Source: Anaeromyxobacter dehalogenans 2CP-C (GTDB taxonomy: Bacteria; Myxococcota; Myxococcia; Myxococcales; Anaeromyxobacteraceae). Taken from it: DNA of 64,000 bases. Within the stretch, counting starts at the first letter, position 1. Every line of letters begins with the position of its first letter. Shown here in pieces: positions 17,400-24,739 of the stretch. Where the stretch lies: assembly GCF_000013385.1 (NCBI RefSeq), contig NC_007760.1, positions 2,419,001-2,483,000 on the forward strand, written 5' to 3'. A program made the position numbers and the translations under genes. The notes under the pieces are model-generated. The model made no database searches. It was given only the letters and a program-made list of their open reading frames with translations, and was not told the origin of the DNA.

Positions 17400-18625
17400 C
17401 CGGCCACCCCGGGCTCGTCGGCCTGCAGGTCCGGCCCGGCCACCCGGACTTCCTCGACCTGCCGTGGGATCTCCCCCTGGCGCGCTGGGGCGAGCGGTGC
17501 GCGCGGATCGTGGAGGTGACGCGCGGGGTCTCGCGGCACGACGTGCTCTTCCTCCAGTACGACCGGGCGCTGTACGTCGTGAAGGAGCTGCCGCCGGCGC
17601 TGGGCGAGCGGGAGTACGGTGCGCTGCGCTGGCTCGAGGACCGCGAGCTCCCGGCGGTCGTCGCGGCGGGGCACGCCCACGTCCGGACCGGCGAGGGGGA
17701 CGCGAGCGTGCTCATCACGCGGTTCCTCGACCGGTCGCTGCCGTTTCGAACCCTGTTCGAGAACGCCGGGCTGGAGACGTACCGCGCGCGCCTGCTCGAC
17801 GCGATCGCAGGGCTGCTGGTCCGGCTCCACCTCGCCGGCTTCTACTGGGGCGACTGCTCGCTCTCGAACACGCTGTTCCGCAGGGACGCGGGCGAGCTGC
17901 GCGCGTACCTGGTGGACGCCGAGACCGCGGAGATGCACGAGCCCCTCTCTGACGGCCAGCGGCGCCACGACGTGGACATCCTGGAGGAGAACGTCACCGG
18001 CGACCTCCTCGACGTCGCCGCCATGCTGGGGCTCGCGCCGCCGCCCTGGCTGTACGAGACCGGCGCTGCGCTGCGCGCCCGCTACGAGCGGCTGTGGAGC
18101 GAGATCACGCGCGAGGAGATCATCTCCGCCGGCGAGAGCTGGCGCATCCACGAGCGCATCCGTGCGCTGAACGCGCTCGGGTTCACGGTGGGAGAGGTGA
18201 AGCTGGAGGCGACGGGCGACGGCAGCCGCCTCCGAATGCGGGCGGTGGTCACCGACCGCGACTACCACCGCGACCTCTTGCACGCGCTCACCGGCCTCGT
18301 GACGGAGGACCGGCAAGCGGCGCTCATGGTGAACGAGATCCAGGAGCTGCGCGCCACGCTCGTGCGCCGCGAGAACCGGAGCGTGGCGCTCGCCGTCGCC
18401 GCCTACCGCTGGCTCAACGAGCGCTGGTTGCCCGCGATCCGCAAGCTCGCTCCCCGCCCCGGCACCGATCCCGCGGAGCTGTACTGTCAGCTGCTCGAGC
18501 ACAAGTGGTACCTCTCCGAGCGCGCCCGTCGCGACGTCGGCTTCGACGCCGCGCTCGACGACTGGCTGCGGCGCTTCCCACCCCCCGCGCCGTCCGCTCC
18601 GCTCCCTCCACCCGACCCAGAGTAG
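17396..18625 (+). CDS. DUF4032 protein with LPS-kinase-like N-terminal domain
   Basis: Residues about 50-190 look like a small kinase fold: LYVVKELPPALGEREYGALRWLE, with the Lys-Glu pair, and FYWGDCSLSNTLFRRDAGELRAYLVDAETAEMH, with the catalytic WGDCSLSN and metal-binding VDAETAE loops of WaaP/RIO-type kinases. The second half, from about 200, matches the DUF4032 region (EENVTGDLLDVAAMLG, GFTVGEVKLEATGDGSRLRMRAVVTDRDYHRDLLHALTGL, LLEHKWYLSERARRDVG). It is coupled to the preceding gene by ATGA. The last residues (PPDPE) and the stop codon lie inside a dispersed-repeat core, so the C-terminus was set by the repeat. Confidence 0.82.
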   Translation: MTGHPGLVGLQVRPGHPDFLDLPWDLPLARWGERCARIVEVTRGVSRHDVLFLQYDRALYVVKELPPALGEREYGALRWLEDRELPAVVAAGHAHVRTGEGDASVLITRFLDRSLPFRTLFENAGLETYRARLLDAIAGLLVRLHLAGFYWGDCSLSNTLFRRDAGELRAYLVDAETAEMHEPLSDGQRRHDVDILEENVTGDLLDVAAMLGLAPPPWLYETGAALRARYERLWSEITREEIISAGESWRIHERIRALNALGFTVGEVKLEATGDGSRLRMRAVVTDRDYHRDLLHALTGLVTEDRQAALMVNEIQELRATLVRRENRSVALAVAAYRWLNERWLPAIRKLAPRPGTDPAELYCQLLEHKWYLSERARRDVGFDAALDDWLRRFPPPAPSAPLPPPDPE

Positions 18626-18628
18626 TTT
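18612..18628 (+). repeat. Dispersed repeat core upstream of the transposase
   Basis: The core has one change, gagtag for gagtcg. That change creates the TAG stop (18623-18625) of the DUF4032 gene. The copy lies 100 bp upstream of the RAYT start and is the only copy beside it; none is found in the 30 bp between its stop and the next gene. Confidence 0.9.
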
Positions 18629-18728
18629 TTCGCGGACGCGGGTCCGTCGCGCGGACCGTTCCCAGCGCCGAACGTCGCTCCAGGACGCTGTTTTCGCGCG
18701 GCACGCCCGGTGCCTGGGGCGACGCCCC

Positions 18729-19616
18729 ATGACCGCGCCCCGCCAGATCTGCCCTGGAAAGACGTACTTCGTGACGCGCCGCTGCACTCAGCGCCAGTTC
18801 CTCCTCCGCCCTTCGCCCGAAACGAACGCCCTGTTCGGCTACGTGCTCGCGGTCGCCGCGGCACGAACCGGCGTCCTCATCCACACGTGCGTCGTCATGT
18901 CGAGCCACGTGCACCTCGTGCTCACCGACCCCGAAGCGCGCCTCCCCGAGTTCTCGCAGTACCTCTGGTCGCTCGTCGCTCGCGCGCTGAACGCGTCCCA
19001 CGGGCGCTGGGAGTCGTTCTGGGCCCCGTCCAGCTACAGCGCCGTCCAGCTCGAGACCGACGAGAGCGTCGTGCGGGAGACGGTGTACGCGCTCGCAAAT
19101 CCGGTGAAGGCCGGGCTGGTGCGTTCGGGACGCGAGTGGCCGGGCCTGTGGTTGGCCCCCGAGCACGTCGGGGCGACGATGGCCTTCGAGCGGCCCGCGT
19201 TCTTTCGCGCCGAGGGCCCCATGCCCGAGTACGCCCAGCTCACGCTCACGCCGCCGCCAGGCTTCACGGCGGACGAGTACCGTACCCAGGTCGAGGTGGA
19301 GCTCGCGGCGCGCGAGGAGGACGCGCGCGCGGCGGTGTCGTCCAGCGGACGGGGATTTCTCGGGATCCGGCGCGTGCTCGCGCAGGACCCGACGGCCTCC
19401 CCCAGGACGCACGAGCCGCGCCGCAACCTGAGCCCGCGGGTCGCCGCGCGCGACCGCTGGCGCCGGATGGAGGCGCTCGCCCGCCTGCGATCGTTCCAGA
19501 GCGCCTATCGCGACGCGCGAGCGCGCTTCAGCGCCGGGGTGCGCGATGCGCTGTTCCCGGCCGGCACGTACCTGCTCCGCGTGACGCACGGCGTACGGTG
19601 CGAGGCCCCTTCGTAG
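18729..19616 (+). CDS. REP-associated tyrosine transposase (RAYT, Y1/IS200-like)
   Basis: The 295-residue protein carries the Y1 transposase core: an N-terminal beta strand region (QICPGKTYFVTRRCTQRQFLL), the HUH metal-binding motif MSSHVHLVL with His60 and His62, and SVVRETVYALANPVKAGLV with Tyr120 in the position of the catalytic tyrosine before the family NPVKAGLV motif. RAYTs are single-copy, domesticated relatives of IS200 transposases that cleave REP sequences. A long C-terminal extension (about 180-295) ends in a basic, helical region. The gene is single and intact, with no IS ends recognised; a dispersed-repeat core precedes it. Confidence 0.9.
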   Translation: MTAPRQICPGKTYFVTRRCTQRQFLLRPSPETNALFGYVLAVAAARTGVLIHTCVVMSSHVHLVLTDPEARLPEFSQYLWSLVARALNASHGRWESFWAPSSYSAVQLETDESVVRETVYALANPVKAGLVRSGREWPGLWLAPEHVGATMAFERPAFFRAEGPMPEYAQLTLTPPPGFTADEYRTQVEVELAAREEDARAAVSSSGRGFLGIRRVLAQDPTASPRTHEPRRNLSPRVAARDRWRRMEALARLRSFQSAYRDARARFSAGVRDALFPAGTYLLRVTHGVRCEAPS

Positions 19617-19649
19617 CGCGCCGATGCGACCTCCCGGCGTCCGCCGCGG

Positions 19650-20495
19650 TCACGCCGCGCTCGCCGTGGGCCGGTACACCTGCACCTGGACGGCTGCCGT
19701 CACTCGAACGGGCTCGTCGAGCGCGGCGACGCGCGCGGCGAGGACCTCGGCGGCGGTGTGGTGGGCGGACGGGCCCATCCGCGCGACGGCGATCACGTCC
19801 GCACGCGCGAGCGAGAGCGTCCAGGCGAGCGGCTCCGACGAGGCGAGCGCGAATCGACCCTCCAGCGCCTCCGAGACCCGTCGTGCCTTGTTGGGATCGA
19901 CCTCGATCAGCCCGAGCGGCCCGCGCAGCTCGGCGAGGTGCGCAGGCGCGGGCGTGACGAGCAGCAGCGCGCCATCGGGCGCCAGCACGCGCCGGAACTC
20001 GGCGGCGTTCCGCGGCGCGAAGACGTCGAGGACCAGCGCGGCGCACGCGTCCGCGACGGGCAGCGGCTCCCATGCGTCAGCGATGACGGCGGCGAGGCGC
20101 GGATGTGCCCGCGCAGCCCGCCGCGCCGCGTAACGGGAGAGATCCAGCGCGAGGCCGAACCGATCCGGAAGCGCCTCGAGCACGGAGCGGAGGTGATGTC
20201 CCGTGCCGGCGCCGACCTCCAGCACGAGGCCGTCGCGCCCGGCGTGCTCCTCGGCCGCCCGAGCGAGCGCGGCCCCGAGCGGCGCGAAGAGCCCCGCGCC
20301 GAGGAACGTCTCCCTGGCGGCTATCATCGCAGCGTCGTCGCCGGTTCCCGGCGAGCGGCCGCGGAGCAGGTTCACGTACCCCTGGCGTGCGAGATCGAAC
20401 GCGTGCCCCGCCGGACAGCGCAGGGCGCCGGGAGCCGCGGCGAGCGGCGCCTTGCAGATCGGGCAGCGCAGGTGTCGGAGGACCTCGGGGAGCAC
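19650..20495 (-). CDS. RlmA-like 23S rRNA (guanine-N1) methyltransferase
   Basis: The N-terminus is a zinc finger, CPICKAPL (Cys11, Cys14) and RCPAGHAFD (Cys27, His31), followed by LARQGYVNLL. Both are diagnostic of RlmA/RrmA-type enzymes. The SAM-binding motif LVLEVGAGTGHHL follows the linker GDDAAMIAARETFLGAGLF, again as in RlmA. RlmA methylates G745 (or G748 in some bacteria) of 23S rRNA; in related producers such enzymes give macrolide tolerance. The GTG at 20495 is chosen because it begins 10 residues before the zinc finger. The 281-residue length is normal. Confidence 0.85.
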   Translation of the reverse strand: MLPEVLRHLRCPICKAPLAAAPGALRCPAGHAFDLARQGYVNLLRGRSPGTGDDAAMIAARETFLGAGLFAPLGAALARAAEEHAGRDGLVLEVGAGTGHHLRSVLEALPDRFGLALDLSRYAARRAARAHPRLAAVIADAWEPLPVADACAALVLDVFAPRNAAEFRRVLAPDGALLLVTPAPAHLAELRGPLGLIEVDPNKARRVSEALEGRFALASSEPLAWTLSLARADVIAVARMGPSAHHTAAEVLAARVAALDEPVRVTAAVQVQVYRPTASAA

Positions 20496-20552
20496 GGGTC
20501 GCGGATGATACGCGAATCCCACCCGGTCGCCCCGACGCGCTACGCTTCTCGC

Positions 20553-20966
20553 ATGCGCCTCGCCTCCCACCTCACCGGCATCGGCCTGGCCGCCCTCGCC
20601 GCCGCCACCGCGGGCCTCGCGGCCTGCTCCTCGTCCGCGCCCTACACGCTCGGGGCCGCAGCCGTGAACACGAGCCTCGCGCTCGGGGTGGCTGCAGGCC
20701 AGCGCGCCAGCGGTGGCTGCTATGCGACCTGCACCGGCGGCACGGTGTGCAACCCGGTCAACGGCATGTGCGAGGCCGCTGCGGCGGAGCAGGTGTGCCA
20801 GGAGGCGCCGGGCGGCGGGATGCGGTGCGTGCCGGTCTCGGTCCGAGGCCTGACCCGCGAGAAGGAAGGCGGGCAGGTGCCGCCGCCGGTGCGGGCCGGC
20901 GTGTCGCCCGCCACCGGAACCGTGGCGCCGCCGCCGAACGAAGCGTCCCCGCGCACCGCGCCTTGA
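20553..20966 (+). CDS. Cys-rich lipoprotein of unknown function
   Basis: The 137-residue product has a lipoprotein signal peptide (LAALAAATAGLAAC, lipid Cys about 25). The mature part has six cysteines: CYATCTGGTVCNPVNGMC then VCQEA and MRCVP. Such a pattern suggests two small disulfide-bonded loops, similar to short Cys modules seen in myxobacterial surface proteins. A Pro-rich tail ends the protein. No function is assigned. It is divergent from the RlmA-like gene (57 bp). Confidence 0.7.
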   Translation: MRLASHLTGIGLAALAAATAGLAACSSSAPYTLGAAAVNTSLALGVAAGQRASGGCYATCTGGTVCNPVNGMCEAAAAEQVCQEAPGGGMRCVPVSVRGLTREKEGGQVPPPVRAGVSPATGTVAPPPNEASPRTAP

Positions 20967-20991
20967 GACGCGCGCATCGCGCGCACCGGAT

Positions 20992-21222
20992 TCAGGGCTC
21001 CGGGTCCTCGGGCGCGCTCGCGGCCTCGGGGTCCGTCGCCGCTGCTTCGGCCGAGGTCCTTCCAGGGCCTGCTCCGGGCGGCCAGACGGGGGCCGGCACC
21101 TGGCCGTCCTGGAACTTCACCTTGCCGACGAGGATGCAGCCCTTCATCCCCGGACGGCAGTACGCGCCCGCGACCTTCTTGCAGATGCCCTTCAGCTCGT
21201 AGCGGCAGCTCCAGGAGCTCAA
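20992..21222 (-). CDS. Small Cys-containing protein, TTG start
   Basis: This 76-residue ORF contains four cysteines in its first 30 residues (SCRYELKGICKKVAGAYCRPGMKGCIL), then VGKVKFQDGQVPAPVW and an acidic, disordered tail. No family is recognised; the Cys pattern suggests metal binding or disulfides. The only useful start upstream is TTG at 21222, which has GAGGGA three bases before it and an in-frame TGA just upstream. It is convergent with the Cys-rich lipoprotein gene, 25 bp apart. Confidence 0.55.
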   Translation of the reverse strand: MSSWSCRYELKGICKKVAGAYCRPGMKGCILVGKVKFQDGQVPAPVWPPGAGPGRTSAEAAATDPEAASAPEDPEP

Positions 21223-21281
21223 GATCCCTCAGGAGGCGGTCCACCCGGGAGGTAGCCCGCCGGCGCAGGCCGCGGCGGGCG

Positions 21282-21298
21282 AAACGACTCTGGGTCGG
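21282..21298 (-). repeat. Dispersed repeat core, inverted copy
   Basis: An exact reverse-complement core lies in the 268-bp gap between the small Cys protein and bactofilin. It is followed by gtggt, partly repeated at 21310-21318 (gtcgggtggt), suggesting local slippage. Confidence 0.9.
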
Positions 21299-21490
21299 GT
21301 GGTGTTGGGGTCGGGTGGTGCGGGACAGTTTAGCCGAACGGGGCGGCGGCGCACTCCCGCGGTGGCGCCAGGCGCGGGCGGGGCCTCGCCTGCTTCGGGG
21401 TTCGACGCTGGCCGCGCCGGCGGCGGGTGCCTAACTCACAGCGCGGCCGGGTGGACCCGGCCGACCGACCGCGTGAGGAGAGCACCACCC

Positions 21491-21907
21491 ATGGCCATGA
21501 TCCCGAAGCGCGACGACCCCATGCAGGCGCCGGCCGGAGACCTGCTGCTGGGCAAGGGCGTCGAGTTCGACGGCAAGCTCACCTTCGCCGGGACCGTCCG
21601 CATCGACGCGAAGTTCACGGGCTCGATCACCACCGAGGACGTCCTGGTCGTCGGCGAGCAAGCCCGCATCGACGCGCAGATCACCTGCGGCACGGTCATC
21701 GTCCACGGCGAGGTGAACGGCGACATCAAGGCGAAGACCTCCGTCGAGCTGCACCACACGGCGCGCGTCCGCGGCGACATCGAGACGCCGTCGCTCTCCA
21801 TCGAGAAGGGCGTCGTCTTCCAGGGCTCCACCCGCATGCCGGGCGCCGGCGGAGAGCGCGGCGGCGGGCCGGTGAAGTCCGTGGCGCCGCCCGCGGGCGC
21901 GCCATAG
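21491..21907 (+). CDS. Bactofilin (polymer-forming cytoskeletal protein)
   Basis: The 138-residue protein is a bactofilin: a central right-handed beta-helix (about 20-115) built from short repeats such as GKLTFAGTVRIDAKFTGSITTEDVLVVGEQARIDAQITCGTVIVHGEVNGDIKAKTSVELHHTARVRGDIETPSLSIEKGVVFQG. Short disordered ends flank it: Pro/Ala N-terminus and a GGERGGGPVKSVAPP C-terminus. Bactofilins self-assemble without nucleotide into filaments that scaffold cell shape, polarity or chromosome position. GAGGAGAGC precedes the ATG at 21491. Confidence 0.92.
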   Translation: MAMIPKRDDPMQAPAGDLLLGKGVEFDGKLTFAGTVRIDAKFTGSITTEDVLVVGEQARIDAQITCGTVIVHGEVNGDIKAKTSVELHHTARVRGDIETPSLSIEKGVVFQGSTRMPGAGGERGGGPVKSVAPPAGAP

Positions 21908-21946
21908 CCGCTCGGCCCGGCCGCCGGCGGTGTAGCATCCGGGCGA

Positions 21947-22564
21947 ATGCCCGGCTCCCCCTCCCCGGCTCCGCGCCCGCCCGTCCACCCGTCGCTCGTC
22001 CAGCGCTGCGCCCGGAGCATCCTCCGCGCCGCCGGCTGGCGCGTGGACCTGCCCTGGCCGTCCACCCCGCGCTGCGTGATCGTCGTCTACCCGCACACGT
22101 CCAACTGGGACTTCGTGCTCGGTTACCTCGCGAAGCTCGCTACGGCGCTGCCGGTGCGGTGGGTGGGAAAGCACTCCCTGTTCCGTCCGCCGTTCGGCGC
22201 CCTGCTCCGGCGGATGGGCGGCATCCCCGTGGACCGGAGCGCGCCCTCCGGCTTCCTCGCGCAGCTCGGCCGCGAGCTGGCCGAGGCGCCGTGGATGTGG
22301 CTGGCGCTCGCGCCGGAGGGCACGCGCGCGCGCACGGATCACTGGAAGTCCGGCTTCTACCGGCTGGCCCTCGCCGCGCGCGTTCCGGTGGGCCTCGCGT
22401 CCATCGACTATCGCAGCCGGACCATCGCCCTGTCCCGGTACCTCGACCTGACCGGCGACGAGGCGACGGATCTCGAGGCGATCCGGGCCGCCTACGCCGG
22501 CAAGATCGGCCGTCACCCCGCCCAGGCGAGCGACATCCGGTTCCGCCCCGGCGCCACGCCCTGA
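21947..22564 (+). CDS. Lysophospholipid acyltransferase family protein (PlsC-like)
   Basis: The 205-residue protein has the acyltransferase HX4D motif at PHTSNWD (His50, Asp55) and the second block ALAPEGTRARTDHWKSGFYRLALAARVPV, where PEGTR binds the glycerol phosphate. The remaining segment GGIPVDRSAP is typical of this family, which includes distant 1-acylglycerol-3-phosphate acyltransferases. No transmembrane helix is obvious apart from a hydrophobic region near 43-60. Acyl acceptor unknown. It follows bactofilin with a 39-bp gap and is convergent with the hemerythrin gene. Confidence 0.87.
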   Translation: MPGSPSPAPRPPVHPSLVQRCARSILRAAGWRVDLPWPSTPRCVIVVYPHTSNWDFVLGYLAKLATALPVRWVGKHSLFRPPFGALLRRMGGIPVDRSAPSGFLAQLGRELAEAPWMWLALAPEGTRARTDHWKSGFYRLALAARVPVGLASIDYRSRTIALSRYLDLTGDEATDLEAIRAAYAGKIGRHPAQASDIRFRPGATP

Positions 22565-22566
22565 GG

Positions 22567-23121
22567 TCAGGGCGTCGTCTGCCCGGAGGCCTCGGCGACC
22601 CCGCGGCGCGCGCGGATCTCGCGGACGATCTCGGCGTCGATCGCGCCCGCCAGCAGCCGCCGCATGGCGGGGAAGATGATCTCCTCCTCGCGCCGCAGGT
22701 GGATCTCGAAGTGACGCTCCAGCTCGCCGACCGCGGCGCCCATCCCGCCGGCGAGCGCCGCGTGACGCGACGGATCGCGGGCGACCGTCTCGCAGGCGGC
22801 GACCAGCCGGCCCAGGGGCTCCTCGTGCTCGGCGTGCTCGTGGGCCATCGACGCGAGCGCGGCGTCCACGGCGGCCTCGCGCCCGCGCAGCCGCGGCAGG
22901 ATGGACTCCTCCTCGTCCTGCGCGTGCAGCGGCAGCGCCTGCGTGAAGTAGCGGCGCACCCGGGTCGCCGCCTCCGGCACCTCGGCGAGCTGATCCGGCC
23001 GCGCCTCGGCCACCCGGCGCCCGAGCGCCAGGAACTGCCGGATGCGGTCGTGGCACTCGAGCAGGAGGTCCACCGCGTCCGCGGGCGCCGCCCGCTTTCC
23101 GATCACGTTCAGCATGGTCAC
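22567..23121 (-). CDS. Hemerythrin-like HHE-domain protein
   Basis: The 184-residue all-helical protein has the hemerythrin metal-binding pattern: CHDRIRQFL, LPLHAQDEEESILP, MAHEHAEHEEPLGRLV and LERHFEIHLRREEEIIFP, supplying His and Glu/Asp ligands for a di-iron centre. Such proteins sense or store O2, NO or iron. The GTG at 23121 overlaps the stop of the PAS gene (GTGA) and has AAGG seven bases upstream; an ATG at 23115 is an alternative start. The pair sits next to, and is divergent from, the nitrate reductase operon. Confidence 0.86.
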   Translation of the reverse strand: MTMLNVIGKRAAPADAVDLLLECHDRIRQFLALGRRVAEARPDQLAEVPEAATRVRRYFTQALPLHAQDEEESILPRLRGREAAVDAALASMAHEHAEHEEPLGRLVAACETVARDPSRHAALAGGMGAAVGELERHFEIHLRREEEIIFPAMRRLLAGAIDAEIVREIRARRGVAEASGQTTP

Positions 23122-23552
23122 GTCCCCGCCTTGGCCTCCAGCTCCTTCACGCGCCGCGCGAGCTCCCGCTCGCGCTGAAAGCGCTTCGTCACGTCACGGA
23201 TGATCGCGAGCGGTCCGAGCAGCTCGCCGCCCGCGGTCCGCAGCATCTGGATCGTGAACTCGATCGAGATGTTCCGGCCGTCCTTCGTGATCGCCGGCAC
23301 CGCGAGCACGTCGCCCGCGCCGTAACGGCTCTTGCCGGTCTGCATGGTCTTCGTGTAGCCGTCCCAGTGCCGGCCGCGGAGCCGCTCCGGGATGATGATG
23401 TCCATCGACTGGCCCAGCGCCTCGGCGGCGGTGAAGCCGAAGATCGCCTCCGCGCCCGCGTTCCAGATCCGGATGCGCCCCTCGCGATCCCCGAGGACGA
23501 ACGCGTCCGGGCTGCCGTCGACGATCTGCTGGTAGATGGCCGTGTCGGTCAT
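23118..23552 (-). CDS. PAS-domain sensor protein
   Basis: The 144-residue protein is a single PAS domain with a short coiled-coil tail: IVDGSPDAFVLGDREGRIRIWNAGAEAIFGFTAAEALGQSMDIIIPERLRGRHWDGYTKTMQTG, then PAITKDGRNISIEFTIQMLR and PLAIIRDVTKRFQRERELARRVKELE. There is no kinase or DNA-binding domain, so it must act through a partner. It resembles the FixL/PpsR-type PAS with a possible heme or flavin site, but no axial ligand is certain. It is coupled to the hemerythrin gene. AGAGGAG precedes the ATG at 23552. Confidence 0.85.
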   Translation of the reverse strand: MTDTAIYQQIVDGSPDAFVLGDREGRIRIWNAGAEAIFGFTAAEALGQSMDIIIPERLRGRHWDGYTKTMQTGKSRYGAGDVLAVPAITKDGRNISIEFTIQMLRTAGGELLGPLAIIRDVTKRFQRERELARRVKELEAKAGT

Positions 23553-23617
23553 TCGGCTCCTCTGCGGGCGGGCGGGCGCTCGGGCACCCGTCCGGAAGGG
23601 GCTGCATGGCGGCCGCC

Positions 23618-23656
23618 AAATGACTCTGGGTCGGGTCGAGACGACCGAGAGTCGTT
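23618..23656 (-). repeat. Dispersed repeat core plus adjacent degenerate inverted copy
   Basis: A good minus-strand core at 23618-23634 is followed by cgaccgagagtcgtt (23642-23656), a plus-strand variant that lacks the CCA. The two face each other at 8 bp. Confidence 0.8.
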
Positions 23657-23751
23657 GGGAGCGGTGGCAACCTTCCCGCAGTGCGAGCCCCCTGCCATCG
23701 ACCGGACCAGTCCAATTTCGCGGACTTAACGCCCCATCCCCGATTGGGCCA

Positions 23752-23787
23752 CCCATTGTTCGGTGAATTGCGACCCATCATTCGGTG
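23752..23787 (+). promoter_or_regulatory. 22-bp-period direct repeat, candidate operator
   Basis: cccattgttcggtg (23752-23765) is repeated as cccatcattcggtg (23774-23787), 12 of 14 bases identical, with start-to-start spacing of exactly 22 bp (two helical turns). The ACCCAT heptamer portion resembles the NarL-type heptamer TACYYMT. It lies about 250 bp upstream of the first nar-operon gene and 200 bp upstream of the PAS gene. A regulator-binding role is inference. Confidence 0.45.
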
Positions 23788-24037
23788 TTCAAACGGCCGG
23801 CGGGTGTCGCGAAGCGCTCCATACGGGCCGTGGCGGCGATGAGCCCCGAAGCGCTTCCCTAGCAGAAGCGAGCAGCGTCACGGCGGATTTCGCGCCGGAC
23901 GCCGCGCGCAGCGGGGCGCGCCGGGCGCGTTGGCACACGGCGCGAAGACGTCCCGAACGTCCGCTTACGGTGAGGCCGAGGGCGTCACCGACCGCTGCCG
24001 CGCACCCGCTGCCCAGAGTCGTCGAAAGGACTGCCTC

Positions 24038-24739
24038 ATGGCCTCCGAGCACCTGCTCCGCGCCGGGGCGCTCGCGCTGCTGCTCACCGCGCCGACCCCG
24101 TGGCTCGCGGCGCAGCAGCCCGCCGCGGACGCGCCCGTCCCCGCGCCGGCGGAGCCCGCCGCAGCCGCCCAGGACACCGCCGCGCAGGAACCCGCCGCCC
24201 CCCCGGGCGACCCTGCCATCGGCCGCGACCTCTTCATCGGCTCGCGCGCGCTCCGGAACGGCGGCGCGCCCTGCGGCGCCTGCCACGCGATCGGCGGCGA
24301 GGGCTCCGCGTTCGCCGCGTCGTTCGGCCCGGGCCTGCGCGCCAGCTTCGACGGGCTCGACGCCGCCGCGCTGGACGGGCTGCTCTCCGACCCGCCCTTC
24401 CCGTCGATGGTCCCGGTCTACGCGGGCCACCCGATCGACCCGGACGAGCGCGCCCACCTCTCGGCGTTCCTGCTCGGCGGGGCGGGGAAGGTGGAGCCGG
24501 GCGCCGGCCGCGCCGCGGGCATCGCCGCGCTCATCGCGCTCGCCTGCCTCGCCTTCATCGGCCTGGGCGCGCGCCGCATCCCGGGCTCCGCGCGCGCCGA
24601 GCTCGTCGCCCGCGCCCGCCTCGCGCCGCCGCCCCGGCGGTCGCACCCCTCACAACCCACCCGGCCCGCAACCTCCGCCGGTTCCCCCGCACCGGCCGCG
24701 CCGGCGAAGGCCACGCGCGCGCAGGGAGGTGTCCGATGA
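24038..24739 (+). CDS. Membrane-anchored c-type cytochrome of the nitrate reductase operon
   Basis: The 233-residue protein has a signal peptide (about 1-26), an Ala/Pro-rich linker, a monoheme cytochrome c domain with CGACH at 79-83 and a likely axial Met124 (FPSMVP), and a C-terminal membrane helix (about 157-176) followed by a Pro/Ala tail. It overlaps narG by ATGA. A cytochrome gene leading a narGHJI operon is known from Thermus (NarC), where the cytochrome contributes electron transfer and attachment. Here it is monoheme, so equivalence is only suggested. Confidence 0.88.
   Translation: MASEHLLRAGALALLLTAPTPWLAAQQPAADAPVPAPAEPAAAAQDTAAQEPAAPPGDPAIGRDLFIGSRALRNGGAPCGACHAIGGEGSAFAASFGPGLRASFDGLDAAALDGLLSDPPFPSMVPVYAGHPIDPDERAHLSAFLLGGAGKVEPGAGRAAGIAALIALACLAFIGLGARRIPGSARAELVARARLAPPPRRSHPSQPTRPATSAGSPAPAAPAKATRAQGGVR

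Larger units (their letters stand above)
23553..24037. other. 485-bp divergent control region upstream of the nar operon
   Basis: The gap holds an inverted repeat core (23618-23634), a degenerate core (23642-23656), a 22-bp-period direct repeat (23752-23787) and a partial core (24012-24022). There is an AT-richer stretch at 23690-23790. No perfect FNR box (TTGAT-N4-ATCAA) and no complete sigma-54 site was found. A gene is not evident in any frame. Confidence 0.7.

Noticed and set aside
23935-23955. A sigma-54 promoter (ttggcacacggcgcgaag) before the nar operon
   Set aside because: GG is followed by 10 bases and then GA, not GC, and the downstream TTGC box is missing.
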